This document shows positions 14,522-22,881 of a stretch of 64,000 bases of DNA, piece by piece (position 1 is the first letter of the stretch; each line of letters starts with the position of its first letter). The DNA is taken from NCBI RefSeq assembly GCF_902506195.1, contig NZ_LR732817.1, forward strand, positions 3,315,407-3,379,406, written 5' to 3'. The DNA is from Citricoccus sp. K5. GTDB lineage: Bacteria; Actinomycetota; Actinomycetes; Actinomycetales; Micrococcaceae. The notes under the pieces were generated by a model. The model saw nothing but the letters and a program-made list of their open reading frames with translations. It ran no database searches and was not told the origin of the DNA. A program made the translations under genes and the position numbers.

Positions 14522-16705
14522 TCACCGGGCTGGAGTCTGCCCTGACGGTGATCGACCGGCCATGACGTCGGCGATCTGCCCGACGCACGGCTCGTTCTGT
14601 AGGGACGTGGTGTCCCCCAGGGCGGTGCCCTCGTAGAGCTGGGTCAGCAGTCGCCGCATGATCTTGCCGGATCGCGTCTTCGGCACGTCCGGCACGAAGA
14701 CCACCTCCCGCGGCTTGGCCACCGGGCCGATCACCGTGCCCACGTGGCGGCGCAATGCCTCCGCCGGGGTGCAGTCCTCCGGCACGGCAGCCCCGCCCCC
14801 CTCGGCGTAGCCCGCGTGGGCCACCACGAAGGCGACGGCGGCGTGCCCGGTCTTGGCATCCGGCACGGGGCAGACGCCGGCCTCCACCACGCCGGGGTGG
14901 GAGACCAGTGCCGACTCGATCTCGATGGTGGACAGGCGGTGGCCGGAGATGTTGATGACGTCGTCGATGCGGCCCAGGATCCAGATGTCCCCGTCCTCGT
15001 CATACTTCGCGCCGTCCCCGGCCAGGAACCAGCCCTGCTCGGCGTAGTCCTTCCAATAGGAGGAGAAGTAGCGCCGTGGATTGCCCCAGACGGTGCGGGC
15101 CATGGACGGCCCGGTGCGGGTGATCACGGCCTTGCCCTGCAGGCCGGCGGCCACGGGCGCGCCGGAGTCGTCCACCACGGCCACGTCCACGCCCGGCAGC
15201 GGACGGGAACCGCAGCCGGGCTTGAACCGCTCATCGTCCTGCCGGGGGGAGAGGATGGTCGCACCGGTCTCGGACTGCCACCAGGTGTCCACCATGGGCA
15301 CGCCCACGGAACCATCGCGCGGGACCTGCGCGCCGGCGTCGTTGGTCTGTTCCTGGAGTTCCCCGTCCAACGTGGACAGCCGGTCCCGGCCGATCTGCGT
15401 GCGCGCCCAGGTCCAGGCCTCCGGGTTCACGGCCTCGCCGACGGTGCCGACAAGGCGGATGGAGGACAGGTCGTAGTCCGTGGGGATGCCCTCCGGGAAC
15501 CAGCCCATGAGGGAGCGCACGAGCGTCGGCGCCGTGTAGTACGAGGTCACGCCGTAACGCTCGATGACCTCGAAGTGCCGGCCCGGGTGCGGTGCGTTCG
15601 GCACCCCCTCGTAGATGACCTGGGTGACGCCGTTGGAGAGCGGCCCGTAGATCTCGTAGGTGTGGGCGGTGACCCAGGCCAGGTCCGCCGTGCACCAGTG
15701 GACGTCCTGATCCCGCGCGGTGACATCCGGGTTGGAGAACAGGTAGTCGTAGGACCAGGAGGTCTGGACCAGGTACCCGCCGGAGGTGTGCACCAGCCCC
15801 TTGGGCTGACCCGTGGTGCCGGAGGTGTACATGATGAACAGCGGCGTCTCGGCATCGAAGAACTCGGGGGTGTGGGTCTCCGGCTGGCGGTCCACGATCT
15901 CGTGCCACCAGACGTCCCGGCCCTCGACCCAGTCCACATCTGTGTGTCCGGTGCGGTTGAGCACCAGCACGTGCTCGATGTTGTTCTCACCGGAGACGGC
16001 CTCGTCCGCGTTGGCCTTGACCGGGACGGCCTTCCCACGGCGGAACTGGCCCTCGGAGGTCACCAGCAGCTTGGCGCCGGTGTCCTCCACGCGGAACTTC
16101 AGCGCCTCGGCGGAGAAGCCGCCGAACACGAGCGAGTGCACTGCGCCGATCCGGGCGCAGGCCAGGGTGATGACGATGGTCTCCACCAGCACGGGCAGGT
16201 AGACGACCACGCGGTCGCCCTTCCCGATGCCCAATTCGGTCAGCGCGTTCGCCGCCTGGCTGACCTCCTTCTGCAACTGCGCGTAGGTCACGGCGCGGCG
16301 GTCGCCGGGCTCACCCTCGAAGTACAGCGCGACCTTGTCACCGCGGCCGGCTGTCACGTGCCGGTCCACGCAGTTCACCGCGACGTTGAGGGTGCCGCCC
16401 TCGAACCATCGGATCTCCGGACCGCGCTCGGCCACCGGGTCCGGGGCCGTCCAGGAGTGGGTGTTGTTCCACGGCGTCTGCCAGTCGAGGCGGCGCGCGG
16501 CCTGGTCCCAGAAGGCGAGGCGGTCGGCCTCGTCCACCGGTTGGCCGTCGCCCAGGCCGCCGTGGAGCAGGTTCCCGGGGCGGCCTGGGTGGGCGGTGGT
16601 GTCGGCGGCGTTCAGGACAGAGCCCGGCAGGGGGCCCGGCAGCGGAGCGGGGGAGGCGCCGGTTTCGGCGGTGGTGGTGGTCGTGGTGTTCGGGGCAACA
16701 GACAA
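14522..16705 (-). CDS. acs: Acetyl-CoA synthetase (AMP-forming), SAM-riboswitch controlled
   Basis: A 727-residue ANL-superfamily enzyme making acetyl-CoA from acetate, ATP and CoA. YTSGTTGQPKG near residue 292 is the phosphate-binding loop, TWWQSETG near 471 the acetyl-pocket motif, and PKTRSGKIMRR near 673 carries the catalytic lysine, usually acetylation-regulated. Between the segments WTWARTQIGRDRLST and VPMVDTWWQSETG there are roughly 30 extra residues compared with typical Acs. The TTG start is chosen because it follows AAGAAGG by 7 bases; the frame upstream is the riboswitch itself. That acs sits behind a SAM-I riboswitch is unexpected (see findings). Confidence 0.9.
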   Translation of the reverse strand: MSVAPNTTTTTTAETGASPAPLPGPLPGSVLNAADTTAHPGRPGNLLHGGLGDGQPVDEADRLAFWDQAARRLDWQTPWNNTHSWTAPDPVAERGPEIRWFEGGTLNVAVNCVDRHVTAGRGDKVALYFEGEPGDRRAVTYAQLQKEVSQAANALTELGIGKGDRVVVYLPVLVETIVITLACARIGAVHSLVFGGFSAEALKFRVEDTGAKLLVTSEGQFRRGKAVPVKANADEAVSGENNIEHVLVLNRTGHTDVDWVEGRDVWWHEIVDRQPETHTPEFFDAETPLFIMYTSGTTGQPKGLVHTSGGYLVQTSWSYDYLFSNPDVTARDQDVHWCTADLAWVTAHTYEIYGPLSNGVTQVIYEGVPNAPHPGRHFEVIERYGVTSYYTAPTLVRSLMGWFPEGIPTDYDLSSIRLVGTVGEAVNPEAWTWARTQIGRDRLSTLDGELQEQTNDAGAQVPRDGSVGVPMVDTWWQSETGATILSPRQDDERFKPGCGSRPLPGVDVAVVDDSGAPVAAGLQGKAVITRTGPSMARTVWGNPRRYFSSYWKDYAEQGWFLAGDGAKYDEDGDIWILGRIDDVINISGHRLSTIEIESALVSHPGVVEAGVCPVPDAKTGHAAVAFVVAHAGYAEGGGAAVPEDCTPAEALRRHVGTVIGPVAKPREVVFVPDVPKTRSGKIMRRLLTQLYEGTALGDTTSLQNEPCVGQIADVMAGRSPSGQTPAR

Positions 16706-16720
16706 GACAGAACCTTCTTT

Positions 16721-16835
16721 CCATCGAATCTGGCGGTAGCACCTGGTGGCCGATGCCGAGCCCGGAAAGGGGCCGGCGTCGACCACGGGTTGCTGCGGCG
16801 TCACAGAGCCAGATCTCTCGGCCGCTCGGGATGGT
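16721..16835 (-). promoter_or_regulatory. SAM-I (S-box) riboswitch upstream of acs
   Basis: On the minus strand the core reads CCATCC, GAGCGGCCGAGAGATCTGG, GACGCCGCAGCAACC, a longer P3 arm, GGTGCTACCGCC and P1 3' strand CGATGG. P1 ends directly at AAAGAAGG, the Shine-Dalgarno of acs, so ligand-stabilised P1 would crowd the ribosome site. Sequence and layout match the other four copies in the window. Confidence 0.88.
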
Positions 16836-16952
16836 CGATTCCACTGTACGTCCGGGTCCCGGGCCCGTACCAAACCGGTGAAGCCGTGCTACGGCGCCGG
16901 GATTAGTCTGGACGGGCAGTGGTGACGCCAGCCACCGGAACGGGGAGGCCCC

Positions 16953-18641
16953 TTGGAAGAATTCGCACTGCTGGCCGTGGCCGGCGTCCTGATCATCGTC
17001 CTCGTGTCACTCTTCGCCCCGAAGCTGGGCGTGGCCGCACCCATCCTGCTGGTCATCGTCGGCATCGGCTGCAGCCTGATCCCCGGGGCACCCAGGATCC
17101 TGCTGGAGCCGGAGTGGATCCTCATGATCGCGCTGCCGCCGATCCTCTACTCGGCCGCGGTCAACGTCCCCATCACGGATTTCCGCCGGGACCTCGAGAC
17201 GATCAGCGCCTTGTCCGTCCTGCTAGTGATCGCCTCCGCCTTCGCCACCGGTTGGCTGATCTGGTGGGTGCTGCCGGACATCGGCTTCGCCGCGGCGGTG
17301 GCACTGGGGGCCGTGATCAGCCCGCCGGACGCCGTGGCTGCGACCTCCATCGGCAAGAAGCTGGGGCTGCCGCCGCGGCTGGTGATGATCCTCGAGGGGG
17401 AGGGGCTGGTCAACGACGCCACGGCGCTCGTCATGCTCCGCACCGCCATTGCCGCCACCGCCGGCAGCATCACGTTCTGGGGCGCCATCGGTGACTTCGC
17501 CTACGCGGTCATCGCGGGGGTGGCAGTCGGGCTGCTGGTCGGCGGCCTCACGGTGTGGGCCCGGTCCCGGATCCGCCAGCAGCCGGTGCTCACCACCGCG
17601 ATCTCCCTGACCGTGCCGTTCCTGGCCTACATGCCGGCGGAGAACCTGCACGCCTCGGGCGTCATCGCTGTGGTGGCGGCCGGGCTGGTCACCGGCCATC
17701 AGGCGCCCAAACGCTTCAGTGCCGTGGACCGCATCACCGACCGCACCAATTGGCGGACCATCCAGTTGCTGCTGGAGAACGGCGTGTTCCTGCTGATGGG
17801 CTTCGAGATCACCTCGATCGTCGCGGATGCCGAGTCCTCCGGCCGGGGGCTGTGGATGGCCGTTGCCCTCGCGGCCGCCTGCACCGTGATCCTCTTCGGG
17901 GTCCGCATCCTGTTCGTGGTCCCGCTGATCGCGCACCTGCGGGCCCGTCAGCGCCGGATACCCGAGGTCGCCGAGCAACTGGACGCCGCCCTGGAAGCCG
18001 TCGCCGAGGGTGAGCAGGACGCCAATCCACGGCGCGCGTCGAGGCTGCAGCGGTGGCGTGCGGATGCGCAGTTCCAGGCCACCCACAGCCTCGGGTGGCG
18101 CGGTGGTGCCGTACTGGCCTGGTCCGGGATGCGCGGGGCCGTCACCCTGGCGGCGGCCCAGTCGCTGCCCTCGGACATCCCCTACCGGGCCGAGTTGATC
18201 CTGATCGCCTTCACCGTCGCCATCATCACCCTGGTGGTCCAGGGCGGCACGCTGCCCCTGCTGATCCGTGTCTTGGGCATCAAGGGCACCAGCGAGGTGG
18301 CCGAGGGCCGCGAGGTCACCCGCCTGGCCGAGGAGATCATCGCCGCCCGCCAGGCCTTCCTGGACAATCAGGCGCTGCTGCGGGAGAACGGCAAGCCCTT
18401 CGCCCCTGAGGTGCTGGAGCGGACGCGGAGCAGGGGCCTGGCCGCCACGGAGGCGCTGGCGGCCATGGTCAATGACGACGATCCGGACGGTCACGCCCAG
18501 CAGCACCGCGAATTGCGCCGCCAGCTCGTGGACGTGGAACAGTCCGTCCTGCTCGACGCGCGGGCCGGCGGCACCTACTCCTCGCACACCTTGCAACGGG
18601 CGCAGCATTTCATCGACGCGGAGTCCACGCGGATGCAGTAG
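16953..18641 (+). CDS. Na+/H+ antiporter, CPA1 (NhaP-like) family
   Basis: A 562-residue membrane protein with about 12 transmembrane helices in the first ~400 residues and a ~150-residue cytosolic tail rich in charged residues. ISPPDAVAATSIGKKLGLP and LEGEGLVNDATALV (near 147-160) are the ion-binding and transport motifs of the CPA1 exchanger family; WSGMRGAVTLAAAQSLP is the conserved late helix. It exports Na+ (or K+) in exchange for protons for pH and salt balance. The TTG start follows GGGGAGG by 4 bases. A candidate -10 TAGTCT lies at 16904-16909, divergent from acs. Confidence 0.88.
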   Translation: MEEFALLAVAGVLIIVLVSLFAPKLGVAAPILLVIVGIGCSLIPGAPRILLEPEWILMIALPPILYSAAVNVPITDFRRDLETISALSVLLVIASAFATGWLIWWVLPDIGFAAAVALGAVISPPDAVAATSIGKKLGLPPRLVMILEGEGLVNDATALVMLRTAIAATAGSITFWGAIGDFAYAVIAGVAVGLLVGGLTVWARSRIRQQPVLTTAISLTVPFLAYMPAENLHASGVIAVVAAGLVTGHQAPKRFSAVDRITDRTNWRTIQLLLENGVFLLMGFEITSIVADAESSGRGLWMAVALAAACTVILFGVRILFVVPLIAHLRARQRRIPEVAEQLDAALEAVAEGEQDANPRRASRLQRWRADAQFQATHSLGWRGGAVLAWSGMRGAVTLAAAQSLPSDIPYRAELILIAFTVAIITLVVQGGTLPLLIRVLGIKGTSEVAEGREVTRLAEEIIAARQAFLDNQALLRENGKPFAPEVLERTRSRGLAATEALAAMVNDDDPDGHAQQHRELRRQLVDVEQSVLLDARAGGTYSSHTLQRAQHFIDAESTRMQ

Positions 18642-18644
18642 CCG

Positions 18645-18682
18645 CGGGACGGTCCGAGCCTGGGGCGGGGGACCCCGTCCCG
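18645..18682. terminator. Hairpin between convergent antiporter and GNAT genes
   Basis: CGGGACGG (18645-18652) pairs with CCGTCCCG (18675-18682) across a G+C-rich loop in the 59-base gap between two convergent genes. Confidence 0.45.
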
Positions 18683-18700
18683 GCAGCGGCCGCCCTCGGC

Positions 18701-19444
18701 TCACGGGCGGTGGGACACCGGGGCGCGGCCCAGCTCCTCGACGGCCAGCATCCGGACGCCCTCGGGATGGCCGGCGGCCTCCAGCACGGAGCCGACGGGA
18801 TACCGCTCTGGATCGGTCCCGGCCATGAACTCCTCCAGGGCTGCGGCCAGTCCGGCCTCCGGCAGCAGCCGTTGCCCGCGGACGAAGCGCTCCGGCGGGG
18901 CCAGAACGAGCAGGAGCATGCCGTAGACGGCGTCCTGCGTCTCGTCGACCGGCGGCTGGAAGTAGGGCACGTCCAGGATCTGCCCACCGAGGCGGGCGTA
19001 GAAGCGCAACCGCGCGGCCGGGTCCCCGTGGACGGGGTGGGCCTGATGATGGGTGGGGTGCTCCACCTCGGCGAGCACCACGGAGACCTCAGGGTCCGCG
19101 GTGATGCCGGCCAGCAGCCCGGCCAGCAGCGCCGTGCCCACGCCTCGTCCCCGCTGGTCGGCGCGAATGGCGACGTAGCTCAGCAGCACGGCCGGGGAGC
19201 CGGTGAAGGTGGCGGTGATGGCCACGGCCACGGGGTCGGAGGGGCCGCCGACCACGTGCACCGTGGCCGAGCCCCGGGCGACGTCCGCGAGCAGCTCCTC
19301 CACCGAGACCAACTCCCGGGGTGGGAAGTTCGGGACCAGCAGTCGCTCGTGCACCCGCGCCACGGCGGCCGGGTCCCTGACGATGTTGGTGGGCGTATCG
19401 GTGACCGGAGCCCCCATGGGCTCAGTCGGGATCAGGTCGTTCAC
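18701..19444 (-). CDS. GNAT-family N-acetyltransferase
   Basis: A 247-residue protein with a central GNAT domain: LSYVAIRADQRGRGVGTALL holds the acetyl-CoA-binding motif A, followed by VSVVLAEVEHP and LRFYARLGGQILDVPYFQPP. The substrate cannot be predicted. The GTG start follows GGAGGA by 4 bases; an in-frame ATG 33 bases upstream has no good ribosome site. The gene lies 54 bases downstream of the sodium:solute symporter gene on the same strand and may be the third gene of that operon. Confidence 0.8.
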   Translation of the reverse strand: MNDLIPTEPMGAPVTDTPTNIVRDPAAVARVHERLLVPNFPPRELVSVEELLADVARGSATVHVVGGPSDPVAVAITATFTGSPAVLLSYVAIRADQRGRGVGTALLAGLLAGITADPEVSVVLAEVEHPTHHQAHPVHGDPAARLRFYARLGGQILDVPYFQPPVDETQDAVYGMLLLVLAPPERFVRGQRLLPEAGLAAALEEFMAGTDPERYPVGSVLEAAGHPEGVRMLAVEELGRAPVSHRP

Positions 19445-19498
19445 GGGGTCCTCCTGGCGTGCGGTGGTGATGACCACGGTAGGCGAGGATTCCGCCGG

Positions 19499-21154
19499 TC
19501 AAGAAGCCGGCTGCGAGCGGGACGGGACGGCCTCGTCCGCGGGGTCCGGGCCGGCGTCGGGCGCTGGGGTGCCCTCGGTCAGCAGGACCGCCGCCACGAA
19601 GACCGTGATCATGGCCGCGAGCATGACCAGGCCCACCAGTCCGAACTGCACGAGCCAGGGCCACAGCGCCGCACCGGCCACCACGAGCAGCCCGGCGGCG
19701 ATGATCGCGGTGACCCCGCGCTGGCGCTCCCGGCCTGGCGCCACCAGCCGCCACCGCGACTGCGCCAGGGTGACGAGCACCATGCCCAGCAGGTTGGCGG
19801 TCATGCCCACCCAGACCGGGTGCACACCCAGGAAGAAGTCGGTGGCGTGGAAGCCGGAGGCGGCGTACCAGGCCATGCCCACGCCGAATCCGGCCAGCAT
19901 GGCCGTCAGCGCGGCGGACCGGGTGGCCAGCGGCCAGAAGAAGGCGGCGAGAACCGGCGCCAGAGTGGCCCCGTTGCGCAGGGTCCAGGCCATCACGTTC
20001 CACCACGCCGACTCCTCGGTGCGCAGCAGGGCGAAGACCACCATGACCACGGTCAGCCCGACCAGGGCCACGCGGGTGTAGCGGACCAGCTGACGTTCCG
20101 TGGCCGCGGGGATCAGGGCCGATCCGAGGTCCCTGCCCAGCGAGGTGGCTCCGGAGAACTGGCAGGGACCGGCCCAGCCGAGCGCGCAGGCCCACAGTCC
20201 CACGAAGAAGATCCCCGCGGCCCAGGGCGGCACCACGTCCGCGATGTACTCGGGGATGGCCACGAGCGGCAGGGCCTCGACCGGCTGCACCAGGGCGGCG
20301 GCCACACCGATGACCACGCCCAGCAGGATCAGCGGGATGCCGAGGACGGCGGCACGGTACAGGCCCCGTTGGCCGTCCTCCGGGGTGCGTGCGGACATGG
20401 ACATCTGGAAGGCCGCCTGGGCCAGGGGCACGTTGATGATGAAGGTGCCGAACCAGGCCACGATCAGGGACACGCCGGCGTTGGAGAGGTCGAGCATCTC
20501 GGGTGCCTCGGCCGCGCGGGCCACGAGCCCGTCCGCCCCGCCGAAGCCCGGGTTCACGAGCAGCACCCAGATGCCGACGAGGAACATCAGCCCGATCATG
20601 ATGACGTTCATGGTCTGGCTGAAGCCGACCGAGCGCATCCCGCCGCCGGAGAGGAACGCCAGCAGGACCACGGCGGTCGCGGCCACGGACAGCGGCAGGG
20701 ACAGGTCCGTCACCACGTGCAGGGCAGAGGCGAACGCGATGGTGGTGGCCACGGAGTACATGGGGAACGTCAGCCCGGTGATGACCGAGCTGATGGCCTT
20801 CGCGGCCCGGCCGAAGCGATCCCCGATGATGCCGGTCACCGTCACCACGAGCTTCTCCCGCAGCGGCTTGACCAGCAGCAGCGCGATCAACAGGATCTGC
20901 ACGGTCTCCGCCACGCCGTACCAGACGGCGGAGATCCCGGTCCGGTAGCTCAGTTCCACGATCGCGATGTAGGAGGAGCCGGAGAACAGCCCGGTGATGC
21001 AGAACGCCACGGTCCACGGACCGAAGGAGCGCCCGCCCACGAAGAATCCGCCCTTGCCGGTCTCCTGGCGGCGGACCATGATCCGCCCGCCGACCACGAG
21101 CCAGGCGGTGTAGACGAGGGCGAGCGCCACGGTCCAGAGTCCGGCGGCGGTCAT
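19499..21154 (-). CDS. Sodium:solute symporter (SSS family)
   Basis: A 551-residue integral membrane protein with about 13 hydrophobic segments. An early FFVGGRSFGPWTVAFCITGLFSG-type segment, followed by SYIAIVELSYRTG and later WAGPCQFSGATSLGRDLGSALIP, fits the SSS (APC-fold) superfamily, which imports organic solutes with Na+. Solute unknown. Its start overlaps the stop of the OsmC-family gene upstream (ATGA), so the two are translationally coupled. Confidence 0.85.
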   Translation of the reverse strand: MTAAGLWTVALALVYTAWLVVGGRIMVRRQETGKGGFFVGGRSFGPWTVAFCITGLFSGSSYIAIVELSYRTGISAVWYGVAETVQILLIALLLVKPLREKLVVTVTGIIGDRFGRAAKAISSVITGLTFPMYSVATTIAFASALHVVTDLSLPLSVAATAVVLLAFLSGGGMRSVGFSQTMNVIMIGLMFLVGIWVLLVNPGFGGADGLVARAAEAPEMLDLSNAGVSLIVAWFGTFIINVPLAQAAFQMSMSARTPEDGQRGLYRAAVLGIPLILLGVVIGVAAALVQPVEALPLVAIPEYIADVVPPWAAGIFFVGLWACALGWAGPCQFSGATSLGRDLGSALIPAATERQLVRYTRVALVGLTVVMVVFALLRTEESAWWNVMAWTLRNGATLAPVLAAFFWPLATRSAALTAMLAGFGVGMAWYAASGFHATDFFLGVHPVWVGMTANLLGMVLVTLAQSRWRLVAPGRERQRGVTAIIAAGLLVVAGAALWPWLVQFGLVGLVMLAAMITVFVAAVLLTEGTPAPDAGPDPADEAVPSRSQPAS

Positions 21155-21867
21155 GCGCGGGGTTCTCTGCCGGCACCGGGCACGACGTCGGCGCCCGGCT
21201 CGGGTGCACCGGGCTCGGCCGCGCTGGAGGCCTCGTGTCCGGCGTCGGCGTTCTCGCAGGTGAACACGGGCTCCGGGGCGTCCACGGGGCCGATCCGCGG
21301 CTGGTAGCCGAGGGCCCGATTGCAGGCGGCCTCGGCGTCATGGTCCACGGTCCGCCCGGCGAAGGTCCAGGCCACGGTCAGGCCCGCGCCCGCGTCCCGC
21401 AGCAGGTTCACGGCGGGACAGGAGTGCTCGACGGCGGCCGCGAAGTCCCGCAGGGCCGTGGCGTCCGTCTCGGGGGTGCCGATGGCCAGCTGCAGCCGGT
21501 AGCGGTGGAAGTAGGGCTGGACGTCCGCGGTACCGGCCAGGCCGCGGCGGTCCTGCCGGGCGAGCGAATAGGTGTTGATCCCGGTCAGCTCCAGGCCGCG
21601 CCGGGCGGCCACCTGCTCCGCGGTCACGGTGATGCAGGCATCCACCGCACCGGCGAGGTACTCCATGGGGGTGGGCCCCTGGTTGCGGCCGCCCACCGAC
21701 TCGGGCTCGTCCACGGTGAACTCGAACTCGCAGACGCTCACCCGCGTCTGTTGCCGACCGGTCCACGTTCCGGCGGCGCGGAGGGTCTTCGACTCGGCGT
21801 CGAGGGGTTCTTCGCTGAAACGGGAGGGTGTTCGGGACGGTTCTCGGAAGGGCTCAGAGGAGGACAC
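21151..21867 (-). CDS. OsmC-family peroxiredoxin-like protein
   Basis: An OsmC/Ohr-fold protein of 238 residues from the GTG at 21867 (241 from the ATG at 21876). The two redox cysteines are visible: DACITVTAEQVAARRG on the first long helix and EHSCPAVNLLR on the second. OsmC-type proteins reduce organic or fatty-acid hydroperoxides with thiols. Upstream, TACAAT (21880-21875) is followed 7 bases later by GTG, the leaderless pattern seen at several genes here; the ATG would overlap this -10 box. The ~60-residue C-terminal extension is low-complexity. Coupled by ATGA to the symporter gene. Confidence 0.82.
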   Translation of the reverse strand: MSSSEPFREPSRTPSRFSEEPLDAESKTLRAAGTWTGRQQTRVSVCEFEFTVDEPESVGGRNQGPTPMEYLAGAVDACITVTAEQVAARRGLELTGINTYSLARQDRRGLAGTADVQPYFHRYRLQLAIGTPETDATALRDFAAAVEHSCPAVNLLRDAGAGLTVAWTFAGRTVDHDAEAACNRALGYQPRIGPVDAPEPVFTCENADAGHEASSAAEPGAPEPGADVVPGAGREPRA

Positions 21868-21898
21868 GGCCGTCATTGTAGGACCCCCAGGCGAACAC

Positions 21899-21941
21899 CA
21901 CTTTGCGGGCAGGGAACCGTACTGTTCTCTGCCCGCAAGTG
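21899..21941 (-). terminator. Strong hairpin downstream of the sulfonate permease gene
   Basis: CACTT-T-GCGGGCAG pairs with CTGCCCGCAAGTG (one bulged base), with an inner GAAC/GTTC extension. It lies between the stop of ssuC and the OsmC promoter and probably ends the ssu transcript. No T-run follows, as is common in high-G+C actinobacteria. Confidence 0.65.
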
Positions 21942-21963
21942 ATGGATCCGAACCTCGCCGGCG

Positions 21964-22881
21964 TCACGCCCAGCGCTTATTGGCCTTCTGCTCCACGAAA
22001 CCGAGGATCGAGTCGGTGATCTTGCCGATCACGGCGAGCAGGATGATGGCGAGGACCAATCGATCCGTACGGCCATTGTTCTGCGAGTCGGTGAGCAGGA
22101 ACCCCAGGCCCATGGAGGAGGCGATGAGTTCCGCGGCCACCAGGAACAGCCACGCCTGGGCGAGCGCCAGCCGCAGGCCGGAGAACACGGAGGGCACCAC
22201 GGCGGGCAACTGGACGGTCCGCAGCAGGCGCAGGCCGTGATAGCCGAAGGCGCGGCCAGCCTCCACGAGGTGCGGGTCCACATGCTTGAGCGCCGCATAT
22301 ACGTTCGTGAAGATCGGGAAGAACGCGCCGATCACGATCAATGTCACCTTCGAGTCCTCACCGATGCCCATCCACAGGATCAGCAGAGGCACCCACGCCA
22401 GCGACGGCACCGCGCGAATCGCTCCGATCAGGGGCGCAAGCAGGGCATCGGCCCAGGTGGAGAGTCCGAGGATGGAGCCGATGAGCAGGCCGAGGACCCC
22501 GCCCATCACGAAGCCGAGCAGCACCCGCTGCACTGAGATGGCGATGTGGTGCCACAGGGATCCGTCGGCGGCCAGATCGATCCCCGCACTGACCACCGAG
22601 GCCGGCGAGGGAAGCTGCACCGGCGAGAACAAGCCGGCAGCCGTCGCAGCCCACCAGGCGACGACCAGCACCACGGGCAGCAGAAGCCCGACGACGGCCC
22701 GGCCGGCCGGGGTGCCCAAGATCCCGCGGGTGCCCCGGCCGGTGGCGGGACCACCGCCGTTCCGGGAGCTCGAGCCGTAACCCCGGCCGGCCGGCGTCGA
22801 GCCCCGGTTGCGGCGCCCCGCCACCTCGTCAGCCCTATGCGATGCCGGGGTCAGGTGTTCGGGGGAGACGAGGGAGCTCAC
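21964..22881 (-). CDS. ssuC: Sulfonate/taurine-type ABC transporter permease
   Basis: A 305-residue permease of the nitrate/sulfonate/taurine (SsuC/TauC) family. About 55 hydrophilic, Gly/Arg-rich residues precede six membrane helices. The cytoplasmic coupling motif is in YHGLRLLRTVQLPAVVPSVF. It forms the channel for the SsuA-bound substrate. The start GTG overlaps the ssuA stop (GTGA). Operon order from the riboswitch is ssuB, ssuA, ssuC. The SAM-I riboswitch supports a sulfur substrate rather than nitrate. Confidence 0.85.
   Translation of the reverse strand: MSSLVSPEHLTPASHRADEVAGRRNRGSTPAGRGYGSSSRNGGGPATGRGTRGILGTPAGRAVVGLLLPVVLVVAWWAATAAGLFSPVQLPSPASVVSAGIDLAADGSLWHHIAISVQRVLLGFVMGGVLGLLIGSILGLSTWADALLAPLIGAIRAVPSLAWVPLLILWMGIGEDSKVTLIVIGAFFPIFTNVYAALKHVDPHLVEAGRAFGYHGLRLLRTVQLPAVVPSVFSGLRLALAQAWLFLVAAELIASSMGLGFLLTDSQNNGRTDRLVLAIILLAVIGKITDSILGFVEQKANKRWA

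Noticed and set aside
16706-16873. 56-codon N-terminal extension of acetyl-CoA synthetase
   Set aside because: This stretch is the SAM-I riboswitch; the TTG at 16705 has a good ribosome site.
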